From: Ctenosaura bakeri
Taxonomy: Eukaryota; Chordata; Lepidosauria; Squamata; Iguanidae
Direction of reading: 5' to 3'
NCBI GenBank assembly: GCA_948474755.1
Contig: CAOLHI010000566.1
Coordinates: 186,001 to 250,000, forward strand
DNA: 64,000 bases
A program made the translations under genes and the position numbers. How positions within the stretch are numbered: the first letter of the stretch is position 1; each line of letters starts with the position of its first letter. The notes beneath the pieces were generated by a model, which did no database searches, was not told the DNA's origin, and worked only from the letters and a program-made list of their open reading frames with translations. Shown here in pieces: positions 8,659 through 19,862 of the stretch.

Positions 8659-8722
8659 GCGCGGAATCCGGGCAGAACCACTTTTCACGGGATACTGTGA
8701 CCAAGAATACAAGGCGTTTTGA
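8659..8722 (+). CDS. HEXA: HEXA exon 14, C-terminus and stop
   Basis: 64 coding bases after GTTGCAG, the same as human exon 14. Completing Arg, it reads GIRAEPLFTGYCDQEYKAF and stops at TGA (8720-8722). RGI-RAEPL-GYC matches the end of vertebrate HEXA (RGVQAQPLNVGFCEQEF). The Cys in GYC is the second half of the C-terminal disulfide begun in exon 13. All four exons keep frame and splice sites, so the gene is intact as far as seen. Confidence 0.97.
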
Positions 8723-8914
8723 TTTGTGGGCTCTGTTCTGATTCTCTTGTGTATTGGGAAGAGTGGGACCAAGTGTGATTTTTTTCTTGTTTTTTATCGA
8801 AAGTTTCAATGCAGTCATTGCAGTATGTATTGTTTTCTTTTAAAGAAGCACTTTTTAAAAATAAGAATGATTAGTTTGATAGACCCAGAAAGAAAATACG
8901 CTTTTCTTTTCTGA

Positions 8915-9076
8915 GGCCATTTCTGCACGACACTCACTTTCAACCTCTTATGGAATCCTGGGGTTTACAGTTTTGGGAGGGGCCAGCCAGCCCCTCCCGG
9001 AATTGCAAACCCCAGGATTCCATAGGAGGTTGAAAGTGGAATCATTGTGCTATAAGAGTGTCGTGAGGAAATGTTC
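8915..9076. mobile_element. Harbinger-type MITE in the HEXA 3' UTR
   Basis: 162 bp of nearly perfect inverted arms (GGCCATTTCTGCACGACACT against GTGTCGTGAGGAAATG), flanked by TGA at 8912-8914 and 9077-9079. The left arm has lost about 17 bp (the CTTATAGCG segment), so the arms are unequal. Confidence 0.88.
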
Positions 9077-9194
9077 TGAGTTTGGGGGCTTTCCTACCAA
9101 CTGCTAGAGGTACTACATTAAGGGATGAATAGACATGGGTAATCCTGCAATTGCTTTGGTTTAACAATTATTCCAGATTATCCATTACACCATC

Positions 9195-9275
9195 AGTGGG
9201 GGATATGTGGCCCTTCAGATGTGGGTGAACTGCCACTCCTTCTGCTTACTCCTGCCCTATACTTTATAATGCAAG
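9195..9275. mobile_element. Degenerate hAT-type MITE fragment
   Basis: GTGGCCCTTCAGATGTGGGTGAACTGCCACTCC is a mutated arm of the CCTCCAGATGTT-GGACTACA foldback family. The second arm is unrecognisable. Confidence 0.35.
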
Positions 9276-9812
9276 GCTGAGAGGAATCAGCCCCCTAAAT
9301 ACTGATGAACTACCCTCACAACTTTGTTGGTTAGGCCATAGAGATGTGAAGGCCTGGGAAAAATGGAAAAATTAAGGGAAGAAAAGGGGGTCTCAACACT
9401 CCCCATTTTTTTCAAAGCCTTTTTTTCTGGATTTTTTTTTAAATGGTTATGGAATTTTTCAGTAAGAATGATGAATGAAACATTTAAGACAAGGTGTTCA
9501 CATTTCTAAAAATCTGAGTAAAAGGACGACTTTTAGGTAAAACTGCATGCGGCATCAGATCATTGCAATTCTTTTTCTTGGTTTCCTTTTCCAGTTCTTT
9601 TCATGGGAATGAGTGCTTTATGTCTGCCTGATGCTGTGGAGGATTATTGGAGACAAATAATTTTCTCTGTTTTTCTGAGGTTGAATTTTCTTTTTTTAAT
9701 TGTGGAGGGGCTGTTACTCCTCAAACTGGCGAAACCAAAGATGTTCCTTATAGTTCAGGTGACTCTTACATTTCGGGACCTGTGTCACTCTCCATTTGTA
9801 GCAAAATAATTA

Positions 9813-9822
9813 AATAAATAAA
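9813..9822 (+). promoter_or_regulatory. Candidate HEXA polyadenylation signal
   Basis: Two overlapping AATAAA hexamers (9813-9818 and 9817-9822) followed by T-rich DNA. They are the first canonical signals downstream of the HEXA stop codon. Confidence 0.4.
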
Positions 9823-9840
9823 AATTCAATTTGTAATTAT

Positions 9841-11373
9841 CTCCTGAAGAAAGTTTACTTTTAATGTATCCAACATTATAATTTCATGCCAAGCCAAGTT
9901 ATACATAATGCATTTTGTGTTAGTAAACTAACAAAAGACCTTTCCATCTGTAAGAGGAGGGGCTTAATACTGCGTTTTTAATTTTTTTCCAAAAATGTCT
10001 GCTGTCCTCAAGGAGAACTTGAGAAAACATGTTGTTTTAAAAAAAATATTTTTTATCAAAGCTGAGTACATACAACAAAACAAAAACACGTACAAAATGT
10101 CTAAACCATTAACATCTAACATTTAACAATGTCTAAAACAAGGTTTCCATCATGGTGAGGTTATAGTATAGGACTGACAAACATCAATATTAACTTTCCG
10201 GAAAATAGAAAGGAATTAAAGGGAAAAAATGCTAATTTATTAAACATCTTATTCCATCCTCATTTATATTATCATCTTCAACTGAGATAACAGACAAAAA
10301 ATCGCAAAGATATTATCCCCACTTCCCAGGGGTATCAGCATGGAATAAGATTGTAAATAAACTTGTTTTATTTTTCCTTGGCTTCAACATTTCTGGGAAT
10401 GTTTATGTTATCTACTTGTTGTTGTTGTTGCTGTGTGCCTTCAAGTCATTTCTGACTTATAGAAACCCTAAGGCGACCCTATCACAGGGTTTTCCGAGGC
10501 TGAGAGTGTGATACCTGGTGTTTTCTACTAACTTGGGTTAAAACTGGACATCAGCAACACTGGAGGTTCACAGGTTCCCCTGTCCAGCCTTAATTTAGCA
10601 AAATCAAAGCCAAAATATATGTAACCATTGCTTATTATTCTCCTACCTACTTATGCTTCCATTGCATTCAGTTCTCAGTACTTGCTTTTTGTTTATTTGA
10701 ACCTAGTTATCTTCTTACCTTTTCCTCATCTTGGCTGATTACAGTCGGTAGATCTAGCCTAAGGACTTGAATTCACAAAAAGCTTAGGGCTTCCTGTATG
10801 AGACCAAGACTGGATCTGTTAGAATTTGATAAATTGAGACCAGTAGTCACTCGCCTGTTTTTGTGCAAGACGATAGAGGAGAGGTGTTTGTGACCAAACT
10901 CTGGAAGACACTGATTATCGAGGCCCATTTTAATCAGGGGTTAGACCAGAGGATTTTTGTGCATGGAAACTGCCCCAGTGAGCTCTGCTAGAGGAAAGAA
11001 AGGATAAGAGTACATCCCTCTTGGTTTTTCTGAAACTCCCAGCAGCTTCCAGCACCATGAGTGATAGAATACGTTAGCAAAAGCTCACTGAAGGAGTTGG
11101 AGGCACTGCGGATGGGTTGGACACACTTTTTCAAATGTTCAGACTTTTAAACTGGACACATTTTTAAAATGTTCAGTTGGGTCCACTTTATCTCCTTCAC
11201 CCTAACAACAGCCCCAGAAGATTGTTTTGTTCGATTGTCCTCAGCAGAGTTGAAATTTTAGCCCATTGGGGCATGTTGTACACCTTCCCATTCTTCTACT
11301 TGCTTTGTTCTCCCATCTCTTCCAACCACTGTTTGTTTTGTGTTTCAGAAAACCTGCATCTCTCCACCTCTTA
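9841..11373. other. Intergenic DNA with one SINE fragment
   Basis: AT-rich sequence without recognisable coding exons. A minus-strand fragment of the ACA-tailed SINE lies at about 10417-10515 (TTGTTGTTGTTGCTGTGTGC, then CTGACTTATAG and GGCTGAGAGTGTG). I see nothing else. Confidence 0.6.
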
Positions 11374-11576
11374 GGCCATTTCCACACTACAGTTATAGTG
11401 CTATGATTCCACTTTCAACATCCTGTGGAATTCTGGGGTTTGTAGTTTCCTGCGGCCAAAGAGCTCTTTGGCTGAGAATTCTAAAGCCCCCCCTAAACTG
11501 CAAACTCCAGGATTCCATAGGATGTTGAAGGTGGAATAATAGCATGGTGACAGTGTAGTATGGAAATACGGTAGCC
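11374..11576. mobile_element. Harbinger-type MITE, complete
   Basis: 203 bp, long-loop form (loop with CAAAGAGCTCTTTGGCTGAG). Perfect TTA duplication at 11371-11373 and 11577-11579. The right end has a small insertion (ATACGGTAGCC). Confidence 0.88.
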
Positions 11577-12153
11577 TTAGTTAATTTAGCCCCGCTTGCT
11601 GCCAGTGGCATGTATGTTGGCTATAATGCCAGCAGATGGCAGAACTGTTCTGGCATTGGCTCCTCTTTCCTTCTGTTCTGGAATTGTGTGTATGTGTGTG
11701 TGTGTTACTGTGCATGTTTTCATTTTATTTTAATTTTATTGTTAGCCTATCTGTGTACCATTTTTTTGAGTGCTGGAAAAATGTGGAATATAACTAATAA
11801 ATTGGGGTTGACAACCACTGAAAATCTGGGTTACACAGCCACCCCATTTCCCATCTGTATGGCCTGCATTTCTGGGTTAGTGAATGGGTTTTTTTGCGGG
11901 TATCGGTGAGGCTTGTTTTAGCTAATATCTCACCTCTGAAGGCTTCCTGAAGAGCAGTTCTCTGTTTTTCTAATGGGATGCGCACATGCATATACACAAG
12001 CTACAACAGGCCGCACAACTTTAGCCACTGAAATGAATGAAGGTTGGCTTTCTTAGGTAGAATAATGATTATGCTTTCCTTATTTTAAAACAACATTATT
12101 GTCACTTTCTCTCATGCAAGGGGCATTCAGTTAACTGTGGTTTTGTTTTAGAG
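11577..12153. other. Intergenic, nothing recognised
   Basis: A (TG)n run near 11685-11704. No exon, RNA gene or repeat that I can name. Confidence 0.5.
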
Positions 12154-12731
12154 CACATGTGTCAAACACAAGGCCCATGGGCCAGATCCGGCCCATGGGG
12201 CCATTTCATGTGGCCCTTGCACCTCTCTTGCAGCTGCAGCACTCCCCGTGCCTGGAGAGCCCGATCCCCACATTGCAGGTCCCTGGCTGCTGATATTCTG
12301 CCAGTATTCTGCGTGGCGTATGAGAGTTGGTCAGAGGAGCAGTCAGAAGTAGAAGTAGATCACAAGTGCTGGCTGCTGGGCCCCTCTTCAGAATCCTGGC
12401 AGCTGGGGGCCTGCAATGTGGAAATTGGGCTCACCAGCTACAGAGAGGGGCAGGGCGGCAGAAAGGGCTACAGAGAATATTTGTCTGATGATTAAAAAAA
12501 AACTCTTTTTAAAACTCTTTTATCAATAAATTGTACAATAGTTGTACACTTGAATATCTGCTTGACTTCTCGTTTCAAAGCTAGTTATTACTAAAACAAG
12601 TAATAAATGCAGAGACAATTAATATGATAAAAGAGTAGATACGTTTATATAGTCTTACAGATACAGCCAGCCTTTTGAGGGCAACCATAGTGTTGATGCA
12701 GCCCAAGATGAAACTGAGTTTGGCACCCCTG
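12154..12731. mobile_element. 578-bp nonautonomous hAT transposon
   Basis: The left end CACATGTGTCAAAC and the right end GTTTGGCACCCCTG are degenerate inverted repeats of the CAGGGGTGCCAAAC type used by hAT elements. A perfect 8-bp duplication TTTTAGAG flanks it (12146-12153 and 12732-12739). No transposase frame; the 112-codon frame inside is chance. Confidence 0.88.
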
Positions 12732-12751
12732 TTTTAGAGTCTCATTAGTAG

Positions 12752-12832
12752 TTACGCCAACCTTCCTCAACCTAGAGCCCTCCAGATGTTTTGGACTTGT
12801 TTCCAGGAGAAATTAGAAGGCCATGCTGGTAA
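12752..12832. mobile_element. Degenerate hAT-type MITE fragment
   Basis: CCTCCAGATGTTTTGGACTT plus GAAGGCCATGCTGG, one arm of the common foldback repeat. Confidence 0.5.
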
Positions 12833-13686
12833 ATCAAGGATCCAACTTTATTGAAAAGAACACATTTTTGTCCCATTCCCTCACCTGAATCAACAAAATG
12901 GAATTCCTGCACTCAGTACCTGCATAATTCTAATACTGAAAATGCCAGATCACTTGACATTGCGGATGTGCTGGGTTGAATTTTCATCCAACTGATCTTC
13001 CTGACCAAATGTTTAGATTATCTTCTGAGGACAGAGTTTTTGGGAAGGCCTTTAACCCTTACCTGTCAGGAAGGAAGAGGCATGCCAGGTGTAACTTTAC
13101 CTGTGTCAGCCTGTTTTTCTGGAGGGAAAAATACCTGAAACCAAAGCACACAAGTCTAAAGAAATGCAAACATTTTTCTACCTTAGCCCAAGCAAAGCTA
13201 TCTTCTTGTCTCCTTTCTCTTCAGACTGTAGCATCCATCTGCCCCAGCCAGTATGGAAGTGACCAGGAATGATTGGAACTGTAGTCTTAAGACTTTTAAA
13301 GGGTGTCGGGCTGCGGGGGGAGGCTGGCTTACACCTTAGCAGGAGGAGGAGGACTGGCAAGTGTGGCTTGTGAGTTTAATTAACCCACCCATTCAACCAC
13401 TATTTGGGGAAAAGGAAGTAAAACAGCATTGATTTTATTTAAAACAACTTTTATGTATGCCAGGGTTCTCCAAAAGAATTGAAGCATTTGAGTTACCTTA
13501 GTTTGAACGATTAAGCATACGTACAATCAGAGGAAGGAAAAAGGTGAATTAGAAAATATTGAATGTCTGGACCAGAGCAGAACTAACCAAAGTGTGAAAT
13601 GAACAACCCAAATGTTATTTTAGAACAAGGTAGCTGCATTCAGTTGTCTGGAAAACCGTAACTTTGGTTATTTCCTTGGTGAGATA
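12833..13686. other. Intergenic, nothing recognised
   Basis: Mixed sequence without exon signatures. Frames around 12976-13272 and 13178-13360 have no protein-family features. Confidence 0.5.
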
Positions 13687-14092
13687 GCCCAAATATCCTA
13701 AAGATACCAGATCCCATTTGATCTTGGAAGTTAAGCAGAGTCAGGCCTGGTTAGTGCTTGGAATGGAGACAACCATGAATACCAAGTGATGTACACTATG
13801 GCCATTTCTGCACTAGCCTGTTACAGTGCTATTATTCCACTTTCCACATCCTATGGAATCCTGCATTTTGCGGTGTTTCCTCAAAGGCCTCTCCCTAAAC
13901 TGTAAACCCCAGGATTCCATAGGATACTGAAAGTGGAATAATAGCACTATAACAGGCTTGTGCGGAAATGGTCTACCTTTCAGAGGAAGGCAACGGCAAG
14001 CCATTGCTAAGTCTCCTTGCCTGAGGAAACACTGTAAAATGCATCAGATTGCCATAAGTCAACAGGCGACTGGAAGGCACATACTATTGCTG
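13687..14092 (+). mobile_element. 5S-rRNA-derived SINE split by a MITE
   Basis: The first part (13687-13799) carries CCAGATCCCATTTGATCTTG and GAAGTTAAGCAGAGTCAGGC, CTGGTTAGTGCTTGG: clear 5S rRNA sequence, including the internal promoter region. The second part (13974-14092) has the body TTTCAGAGGAAGGCAACGGC and the tail TAAGTCAACAGGCGACTGGA plus AGGCACATA. The MITE at 13800-13973 interrupts it. Confidence 0.85.
13800..13973. mobile_element. Harbinger-type MITE inside a 5S SINE
   Basis: 174 bp with inverted GGCCATTTCTGCACTAGCCT ends. Target duplications are TAT (13797-13799) and TAC (13974-13976), one mismatch. It postdates the SINE. Confidence 0.85.
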
Positions 14093-14831
14093 CTAACAGT
14101 TTCCGTTCAAACCTGGATTTCAGTAAATTTCACCGGGATTGGTTATTTGTTGATGAGAATATTCCAAAAGATTTCTTTATAAATTCAAAGGAAAGAAGCA
14201 GAAATGATATTAAAAAAAAAATGCATGCAAGAGAAAGGCAGAATAGATTTGTCCATCCAGGTGGAGTGGCTTTGAGTGCTTAGCTATAAAAGTCTTTTTT
14301 CAATTGTTTGTGTATCCTACATTGCTTTTTTGTGCTGAATTCTCTTGCCGCCTCTATTTTTCAGCCCTGACAGGCTCTTCAGTTACAATAGCTACATGGC
14401 AGGAACATGGTAGGTAATGCTCTGCATACAAGAAATTGCTGTTACCTGTTGAATTTGTCCAAAGCAAATGAACTTTGTTCAGACTGAAGGTTTTGAATAA
14501 AAAGTCTTCAGAGAAACAAGTGGAAATTCACGGCCATTTGCGTTGACCAAATTCAAGGACTACAGCTATTTGTGATACCGAGAAGTTTTAGAGACAGAGG
14601 GGGCAATACAAACAAGCATTTCCCCATACCTTTGATAGAAAGAAGCTGGGGTTTTTGGAAATGTGAATGTGGGGGATGATGGAATTGACAGAGCCATCGG
14701 TTCTTAGTAGAGACAACTAGATTGTTCCACTGCATAGGTCAAGAAAAAAATAACAAAAGGTATATTATAATTATAGGGTTTTTCTTCAGGTGGAAACTCC
14801 CTCCTTGTAATTTGCATCCACTGGTTCGTGT
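14093..14831. other. Intergenic, nothing recognised
   Basis: AT-rich. No exon or named repeat seen. Confidence 0.5.
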
Positions 14832-15254
14832 TCTAACTACTATATAAAAGCCAAAGTTTGTAAGTGATCTTGTCTGTTTGTTTGTGTCAGACAGGCACAG
14901 ACTTCATATGATTGGCTGTGTGAGGTGAAGACCTCGTATGGTTGGCTGACTGTGAAGATTCTGTGGAATCCTGGGATTGGCAGTCCAGGGAGGGGCCTTT
15001 AGAATGCTCAGCCAGAGAGCTCAGACCAGTTGCTATGGAGACGAGGCCGAGCAGCAAGGAGGAAGCCAGCCTCTGTATGTTAATAACTCTGAATACAGAT
15101 TGGACTGGGAAATATGGGGAAAAGTTACACGTACTGGACAAGACAGGTTGGGGAATTAGAGACACAGGATCTCAAATCTGTGTATTTCGACCTCATTTAA
15201 TTCCTAAGGTAAGAAGAAAAGAAAATCCTGGGCAGTGCCAGGTAAATACACTGG
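14832..15254 (+). mobile_element. Nonautonomous Helitron, copy 2
   Basis: Starts TCTAACTACTATATAAAAG and ends CCTGGGCAGTGCCAGGTAAA...CTGG before T: the hairpin and a CTRG terminus. It shares the interior with the copies at 6188 and 53739. It holds the MITE-derived segment (14960-15022) and GTTGCTATGGAGACG, an RFX X-box-like motif. It has a partial duplication of its start (GTGAAGACCTCGTATG next to ACTTCATATGATTGG). Confidence 0.82.
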
Positions 15255-16429
15255 TATACTATATACCTAACACTGATCTTTATCTGGCAGGAGAAATAGA
15301 GATAAAAAGGCAGGGATAAAAAATAGAAAAAATAGAAAAGCTCCCCCCACCCCCTGCTTTTTGGGTGGATGTATCTCTTGGTCTAAACATGGAGTTACTC
15401 TTCAGCCTCCACCCCATAAAGTGTCAAATCTCTGGCTCAGCATTATCTCATCCATGCAGGCTATTTGGAGCCAGGTACCAAGAGCTGGAAGAGGGAAAGG
15501 TCAAGTTGGTCTCTTAGCAACTGTTTGCCAATTGGACTAGCAGGGACTCTCCTGGTTGCTAAGGACCGTTGCCGTGATACAGCTCTTGCTGAGATGGGGG
15601 GGGGATGCCAGCAGCCAGGAGAGGAGAGGACGGGAAGCAGGGCAGGTAGAGAGGAAAGGACAGGTTAGGCTGCTACAGGTGGTGCGTCTGTCTGGCCTTG
15701 CCTGCCAGCCACTGGTTGCTATGCCCACACTGCAGGTTTGCTTCCCCCGTGATGCTAAACAGCTTCTGGGGACATGGTTTATATTTAGAAAGACTGATAA
15801 TGTGCAAGCCCAGCTCTTCCTCTGACCATTCTCTGGACACAATAGCCCCGGCCATAGTTCTTACCGGACAAGGAAGTCTTCCTATTGGAAGCCTTCACCT
15901 TGGAAGGAAGTTTTCCAAGAAAGGCAGCTGGGCTCGACTGGAGCTGTAGGGAAAATCGCTATCTGACGGGTGGATAGTGATGATGTATGCACCCTCTTGC
16001 TCCCCAAATACAGGCTTTGTTATCACTAACTGTAACTGTCTTCTGACCACAGCACTACATCTTTAAGTGCTGGAAGAGTTTGCAAGAGTGTGAATCAGGA
16101 GCCCGGGAGTTTGGTTCAACTATGCATGTTTATCACTTACGACTGGTTCCCATGTGCTTCATTGTAGATTATACACACTTAATTACTGATGTGATCTGGC
16201 CTGAGAAAAGTTTGCTTGTCAACAATCAACAATTGCTGAAATCGCCTCTTTTACCCAGCCCTTAAAAGTGTAGGAACCTGTCCCATATTTCACCTGACAA
16301 ACCTATGTAAAATGGTCCAATTGGCTCCATTATTCAATTGGAATTTGAGTCTGGTTCTCTTCTGCTCACTCCCTTGGAGCCCTGGATCATGCTGGCTTTT
16401 GTCCTACTGCTGTGTCATCTCTGTTGCAT
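15255..16429. other. Intergenic, mostly unique
   Basis: No exons seen. 15480-15580 contains two X-box-like sequences (TTGGTCTCTTAGCAAC and GGTTGCTAAGGACCGTTGCC), which could mark a regulatory element. The overlapping frames of 60-101 codons at 15465-15855 on both strands reflect GC-rich composition. Confidence 0.4.
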
Positions 16430-16530
16430 TCTGTTGGGAATGCTTTGATGGGTGTTCCTGCATAGCAGGGGGTTGGACTCGATGGCCCCTGGGGTCTCTT
16501 CCAACTCTATGATTCTATGATTCCTCCTTA
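16430..16530 (+). mobile_element. CR1 LINE 3' end
   Basis: GGGAATGCTTTGATGGGTGT, GCATAGCAGGGGGTTGGACT, CGATGGCCCCTGGGGTCTCT and a terminal CTATGATTCTATGATTC: the standard CR1 3' terminus with its 8-bp repeats. 5'-truncated. Confidence 0.9.
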
Positions 16531-16574
16531 GCAGGTACTGAGGATACTGGAATACAAAATAGGACCTCTAACAC

Positions 16575-16695
16575 AACCTAGGACCTTCAAGATGTGTTGG
16601 GGCTGCAACTCCCTTATCCTCATTCAGCTTGGCCATGGGCCATGTACTACATTAGACATTCACTGGAATTGTAGTCCAACACATCTGAAGGAGCA
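16575..16695. mobile_element. hAT-type palindromic MITE
   Basis: GACCTTCAAGATGTGTTGGG followed later by GTAGTCCAACACATCTGAAG: both arms of the foldback family are readable. Confidence 0.6.
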
Positions 16696-17085
16696 CAGCT
16701 TGGGAGAGTTGCTTTTACGGAGGTATGGGAATCCCAAAACTCATAAACTGCATGCACCTATTTTTGTGGCCCCTTCTAGCCCCCCCCCCAAATTGAGCTA
16801 AATGGAAATGTCTGCTCCTGGAAACTTCCAGCAACATCAATTCTGCATTAAACCCAGATGCTACCCCTCCCCACCCCCCCAAGAGGGGATTTTGTAGAAT
16901 AAAAATTATACTTCAAGGTACTTGCAGTGCTTTTGGGGGGCTGATGTTGGCCCCCATGGATCCTAGGGCCCAGAATCTCCCCTATCCAGACTCCAGCACT
17001 TGTTCACACATGCTGTAACATGTTAAGACAGCTCTGCCCTTAAGAACTGAAGAACCACAGAAGCAATCCAGTTCTCTGTGTGCGG

Positions 17086-17262
17086 GTGTCCCTTGTTGTT
17101 GGGTGCCTTCAAGTCATTTTTGACTTACAGTAAACTTAATGGGAACCTGTCACAGGGCTTTCTGGTGCTGAGAGTGTGTGACTTGCCCAGGGTCACCCAG
17201 TGTGTTTCCATGGCTGGTCTCCTAGGTCACAGTCCAACTCTCAAACCACCACACTGGCTCTT
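17086..17262 (-). mobile_element. tRNA-derived SINE with ACA tail
   Basis: On + it begins TTGTTGTTGGGTGCCTTCAA (reverse of the ACA tail), then TGACTTACAG, GCTGAGAGTGTGTGACTTGC and AAACCACCACACTGGCTCTT, the reverse of the tRNA-like head. Near full length. Confidence 0.85.
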
Positions 17263-18204
17263 GTGTGTCCCTTACTCAGAAATAAGTCTCACAATGTCCC
17301 AGCTAGCTGTATGTATGTTACAGCTAGCTGTATGGAATAAGTGGTTGTTTGCTATTATTAGCACATTCATGGGATTCTTTCAGCAGAATTGAGGCACTGA
17401 AAGACAGCAACTCAGACTGAAGACTTAGAAGCAGAGAGTAAGAGGGTTGCCATTACTCCTTCTGCATGCTGCTCTTGCTTTGAACAAAATGTGTGCACAC
17501 AGACACACAGTGGCAAAGCAAATTCTGCATTCCCATTGTCACTTTCAGAGCAGCTCTTCCAAGGGACAAAAAAATAGATCATATTGCCAGCTAACATTTT
17601 GCCGGCTAATGACTATCGCAGCTGCAAAGGGGACTTGACTATTGAGTTAAACTTTACTTCCAGCTTTGGTTTTGTCATTTGCAATTTTCTGTTCAGCTCA
17701 GAAATACTTTTTTTTTTGTTTTTTGTTTTGAAGATATCCAAAAGATACCTTAAGCTATCGCCTGGGAGTTTTAAGGACAGTCTCAGTCTCAGCGCATGCT
17801 GCAAATTGATTTATTCGGGGAGCAGTTCTGATGCCTTTCAGTTCAAACTCACATTCTCTCTCTCCCCTTCCTTCCCTTACTGAACCTTTTCTGCTTTGAC
17901 CATTTCAAGGAACTGGATCTGGCAAGCAGCTTGGTGTTAACCGTCAATGCAAAACGTCAAATGTATTGATGAACAAATCAATAGGTCTCTCTCTGACTGC
18001 TTCCAAGTTATACAGGTTCAAAGTCTGTCAAAAACAGAAAAGTTCCTCCCCCCTAACCCCTGTTTTTTCTATTTTTATCTGTCCTTGGCAGACAAATTCT
18101 TTCTTCCAGGAGCGCTATCCCAATTATTTTCTGTCTTTGGAAAAAAACACAAATACCTAACCTCCTTCCTTTTTTTTATCAAATGCTTTCTCTAAAATGT
18201 TGAG
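17263..18204. other. Intergenic, nothing recognised
   Basis: No repeat or exon that I can name. Several T-rich tracts (17708-17730, 18055-18180). Confidence 0.5.
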
Positions 18205-18268
18205 CCCCATGCTACTCTTGTGAGCACTCCTGACTGCATCTGATTTTGGAAGCTAAGCAAGATGGTGA
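18205..18268 (+). mobile_element. 5S-derived SINE fragment
   Basis: CTGACTGCATCTGATTTTGG followed by AAGCTAAGCAAGATGGTG is the 5S rRNA A-box/intermediate region of the SINE head; the rest is lost. Confidence 0.6.
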
Positions 18269-18828
18269 TACGTGTTATTTCACGTACTCCAAAATGCAGT
18301 AACCTAACTCCATGATATTAATGGATCCTGCCTCTCATTTTGTGGAGGACATAGAGGTGCTTTGCCCCCACAACCTGCCCAAATGAAGCCACTGTCTCCA
18401 AACAAATATAGTTCCCATCCCTGCCCACCTTCTGCAAAGATTAAACGAGCAGTAGGTTTTAATGAAGCTGGACAGGCCTATAATGAAGAATGGAGGGATA
18501 ACAGGTGCAAAGAGGAAATGCAGGATCGATACCCACAATCCAATTCATTAGCTGGCTTTTAAAGAGACACAAGCAACCTGTCAATACCTCTGTACTCATC
18601 CGAAGCCCATTAACTCTTAACTGATGGTCATTTGGCTGATTTTGACAGGCAGAAATTGGATTTCCAAGGGCCTTGCTTAAATGTCTCTTCTAAAAGTGGA
18701 AAATACTTGGCACAGAGGAGGGCTGTAACTAGGAGAAAGCTGCTGGAAACAGAGGTAGATGTCTGATGCAGAGGAACAAGAACATCCAGTCCTCCAAATA
18801 GGACACAAAACCCCTCAGGCCCCCTATT

Positions 18829-18880
18829 CTTGTTGTTGTGTGCCTTCAAGTTGTTTCTGATTTATAGCAACCCTGTCGTT
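18829..18880 (-). mobile_element. ACA-tailed SINE fragment
   Basis: TTCTTGTTGTTGTGTGCCTT, CAAGTTGTTTCTGATTTATA: the 3' end only, in reverse. Confidence 0.65.
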
Positions 18881-19102
18881 ACAAAAAGGGAAATTGAGGG
18901 GAAAGGAGTAAGAATCTCATAACAACTTTAACTGATTTATTTCAGCATCAACTTTCACGGGTATCCATCCACTGATGGATTACAACAGCTACAGGTATTC
19001 AAGCAGCGATACATAGTTCTGAGCAACTGGAGTCTGTCTCTTGTTTCTGGTTTGCCCTGTCACAGTTTTCATCTGTGAAATGTTGGGATGTACGCTAGCC
19101 AC

Positions 19103-19308
19103 AGAGAGCCAGTGTGATGTAGGGATTTGAGTGTTGGATTGCAACACTGGAGACCAGGCTCCCAGGTTCCATGCTCAGGCATGGAAACTCACTGGGTGAT
19201 CTTGGACATATAGCAGACTGTCACCCCCCCAAAAAAAAACCCCATGATAAGTTCTGCTTAGAGTCGCCAGAAGTTGGAAATGGCTTGAAGGCACACAACA
19301 ACAACATT
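19103..19308 (+). mobile_element. tRNA-derived SINE with ACA tail, near full length
   Basis: GAGCCAGTGTGATGTAGGGA (A-box region), CAGGTTCCATGCTCAGGCAT, GGAAACTCACTGGGTGATCT and tail GAAGGCACACAACAACAAC. It contains a C7A9 run. Confidence 0.85.
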
Positions 19309-19754
19309 GCTAGCCACAGTATAGTGGTGGGCATGCTCCAGAGTGAGGAGGGCTGCACTGTCTAACTTTCAGCTCCTCCTGAGCTCTAGAGGGCCAGAGG
19401 GCATCATCGAGACCATAAATCTGGATGACCAAAAGAGGTGGCATATCACTTCCAACCCCATCTCAGGCCATTGGAGCTGGGTTGGCTATTTCAGGATGGA
19501 GTAGTCTGAAATAGTGTCTAATAGCCCTGCAAAGTAGATTTGTAGCCTTTCAGTATGAAGTGGATTTTTTGTGTGTGTGCCAAAAACCAAGATATTTTGG
19601 TTCCCCTCAAAAAAAAACAACAACCCACAACCTTAGAAGGAGGTACCAGGGCCTTGGGGGGGAATTTGCTCCCCAAATGCCACCTGCGACTCATCAACCA
19701 CATGATTTCTGCCCCTGTTGTAGGATATAGGCCTCATTGTTTAAGCTACAGGTG

Positions 19755-19862
19755 GGAGTGATGTGGCCTCCAGAGGTTGTTGAACTGCAGCTGCCAGCAT
19801 CCCTTTCATCATTGGTTATTCGAGCTAGGAATGCTGGGGGGTAAAGTCCATCATTGTCTGGA
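19755..19862. mobile_element. hAT-type palindromic MITE
   Basis: GTGGCCTCCAGAGGTTGTTG, AACTGCAGCTGCCAGCATCC and AGGAATGCTGGGGGGTAAAG show the diverged arms. Confidence 0.5.

Larger units (their letters stand above)
8723..9840 (+). other. HEXA: HEXA 3' untranslated region (extent inferred)
   Basis: Follows the stop codon. No AATAAA occurs in the first kilobase except variants such as AAATAAGAA near 8860; the first good signals are overlapping AATAAA at 9813-9822. A hairpin-forming MITE (8915-9076) and a decayed hAT-type MITE (about 9195-9275) lie inside it. Without transcripts the end is a guess. Confidence 0.5.

Noticed and set aside
1710..8722. HEXB as the identity of the gene
   Set aside because: [21 protein letters not shown] and [11 protein letters not shown] with [13 protein letters not shown] follow the alpha subunit. 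HEXB has LSAPWYLDLIS and VEPLDFGG.
12157..12495. 112-codon plus frame
   Set aside because: It lies wholly within a hAT element bounded by an 8-bp duplication and matches no transposase.
13687..13799. Possible 5S rRNA gene
   Set aside because: Only the 5' half of 5S is present, followed by a SINE body and BovB-like tail; several similar copies occur in the window.
15465..15855. Overlapping frames on both strands suggesting an exon
   Set aside because: All reading directions are open because of GC-rich composition; no splice-bounded conserved peptide is visible.
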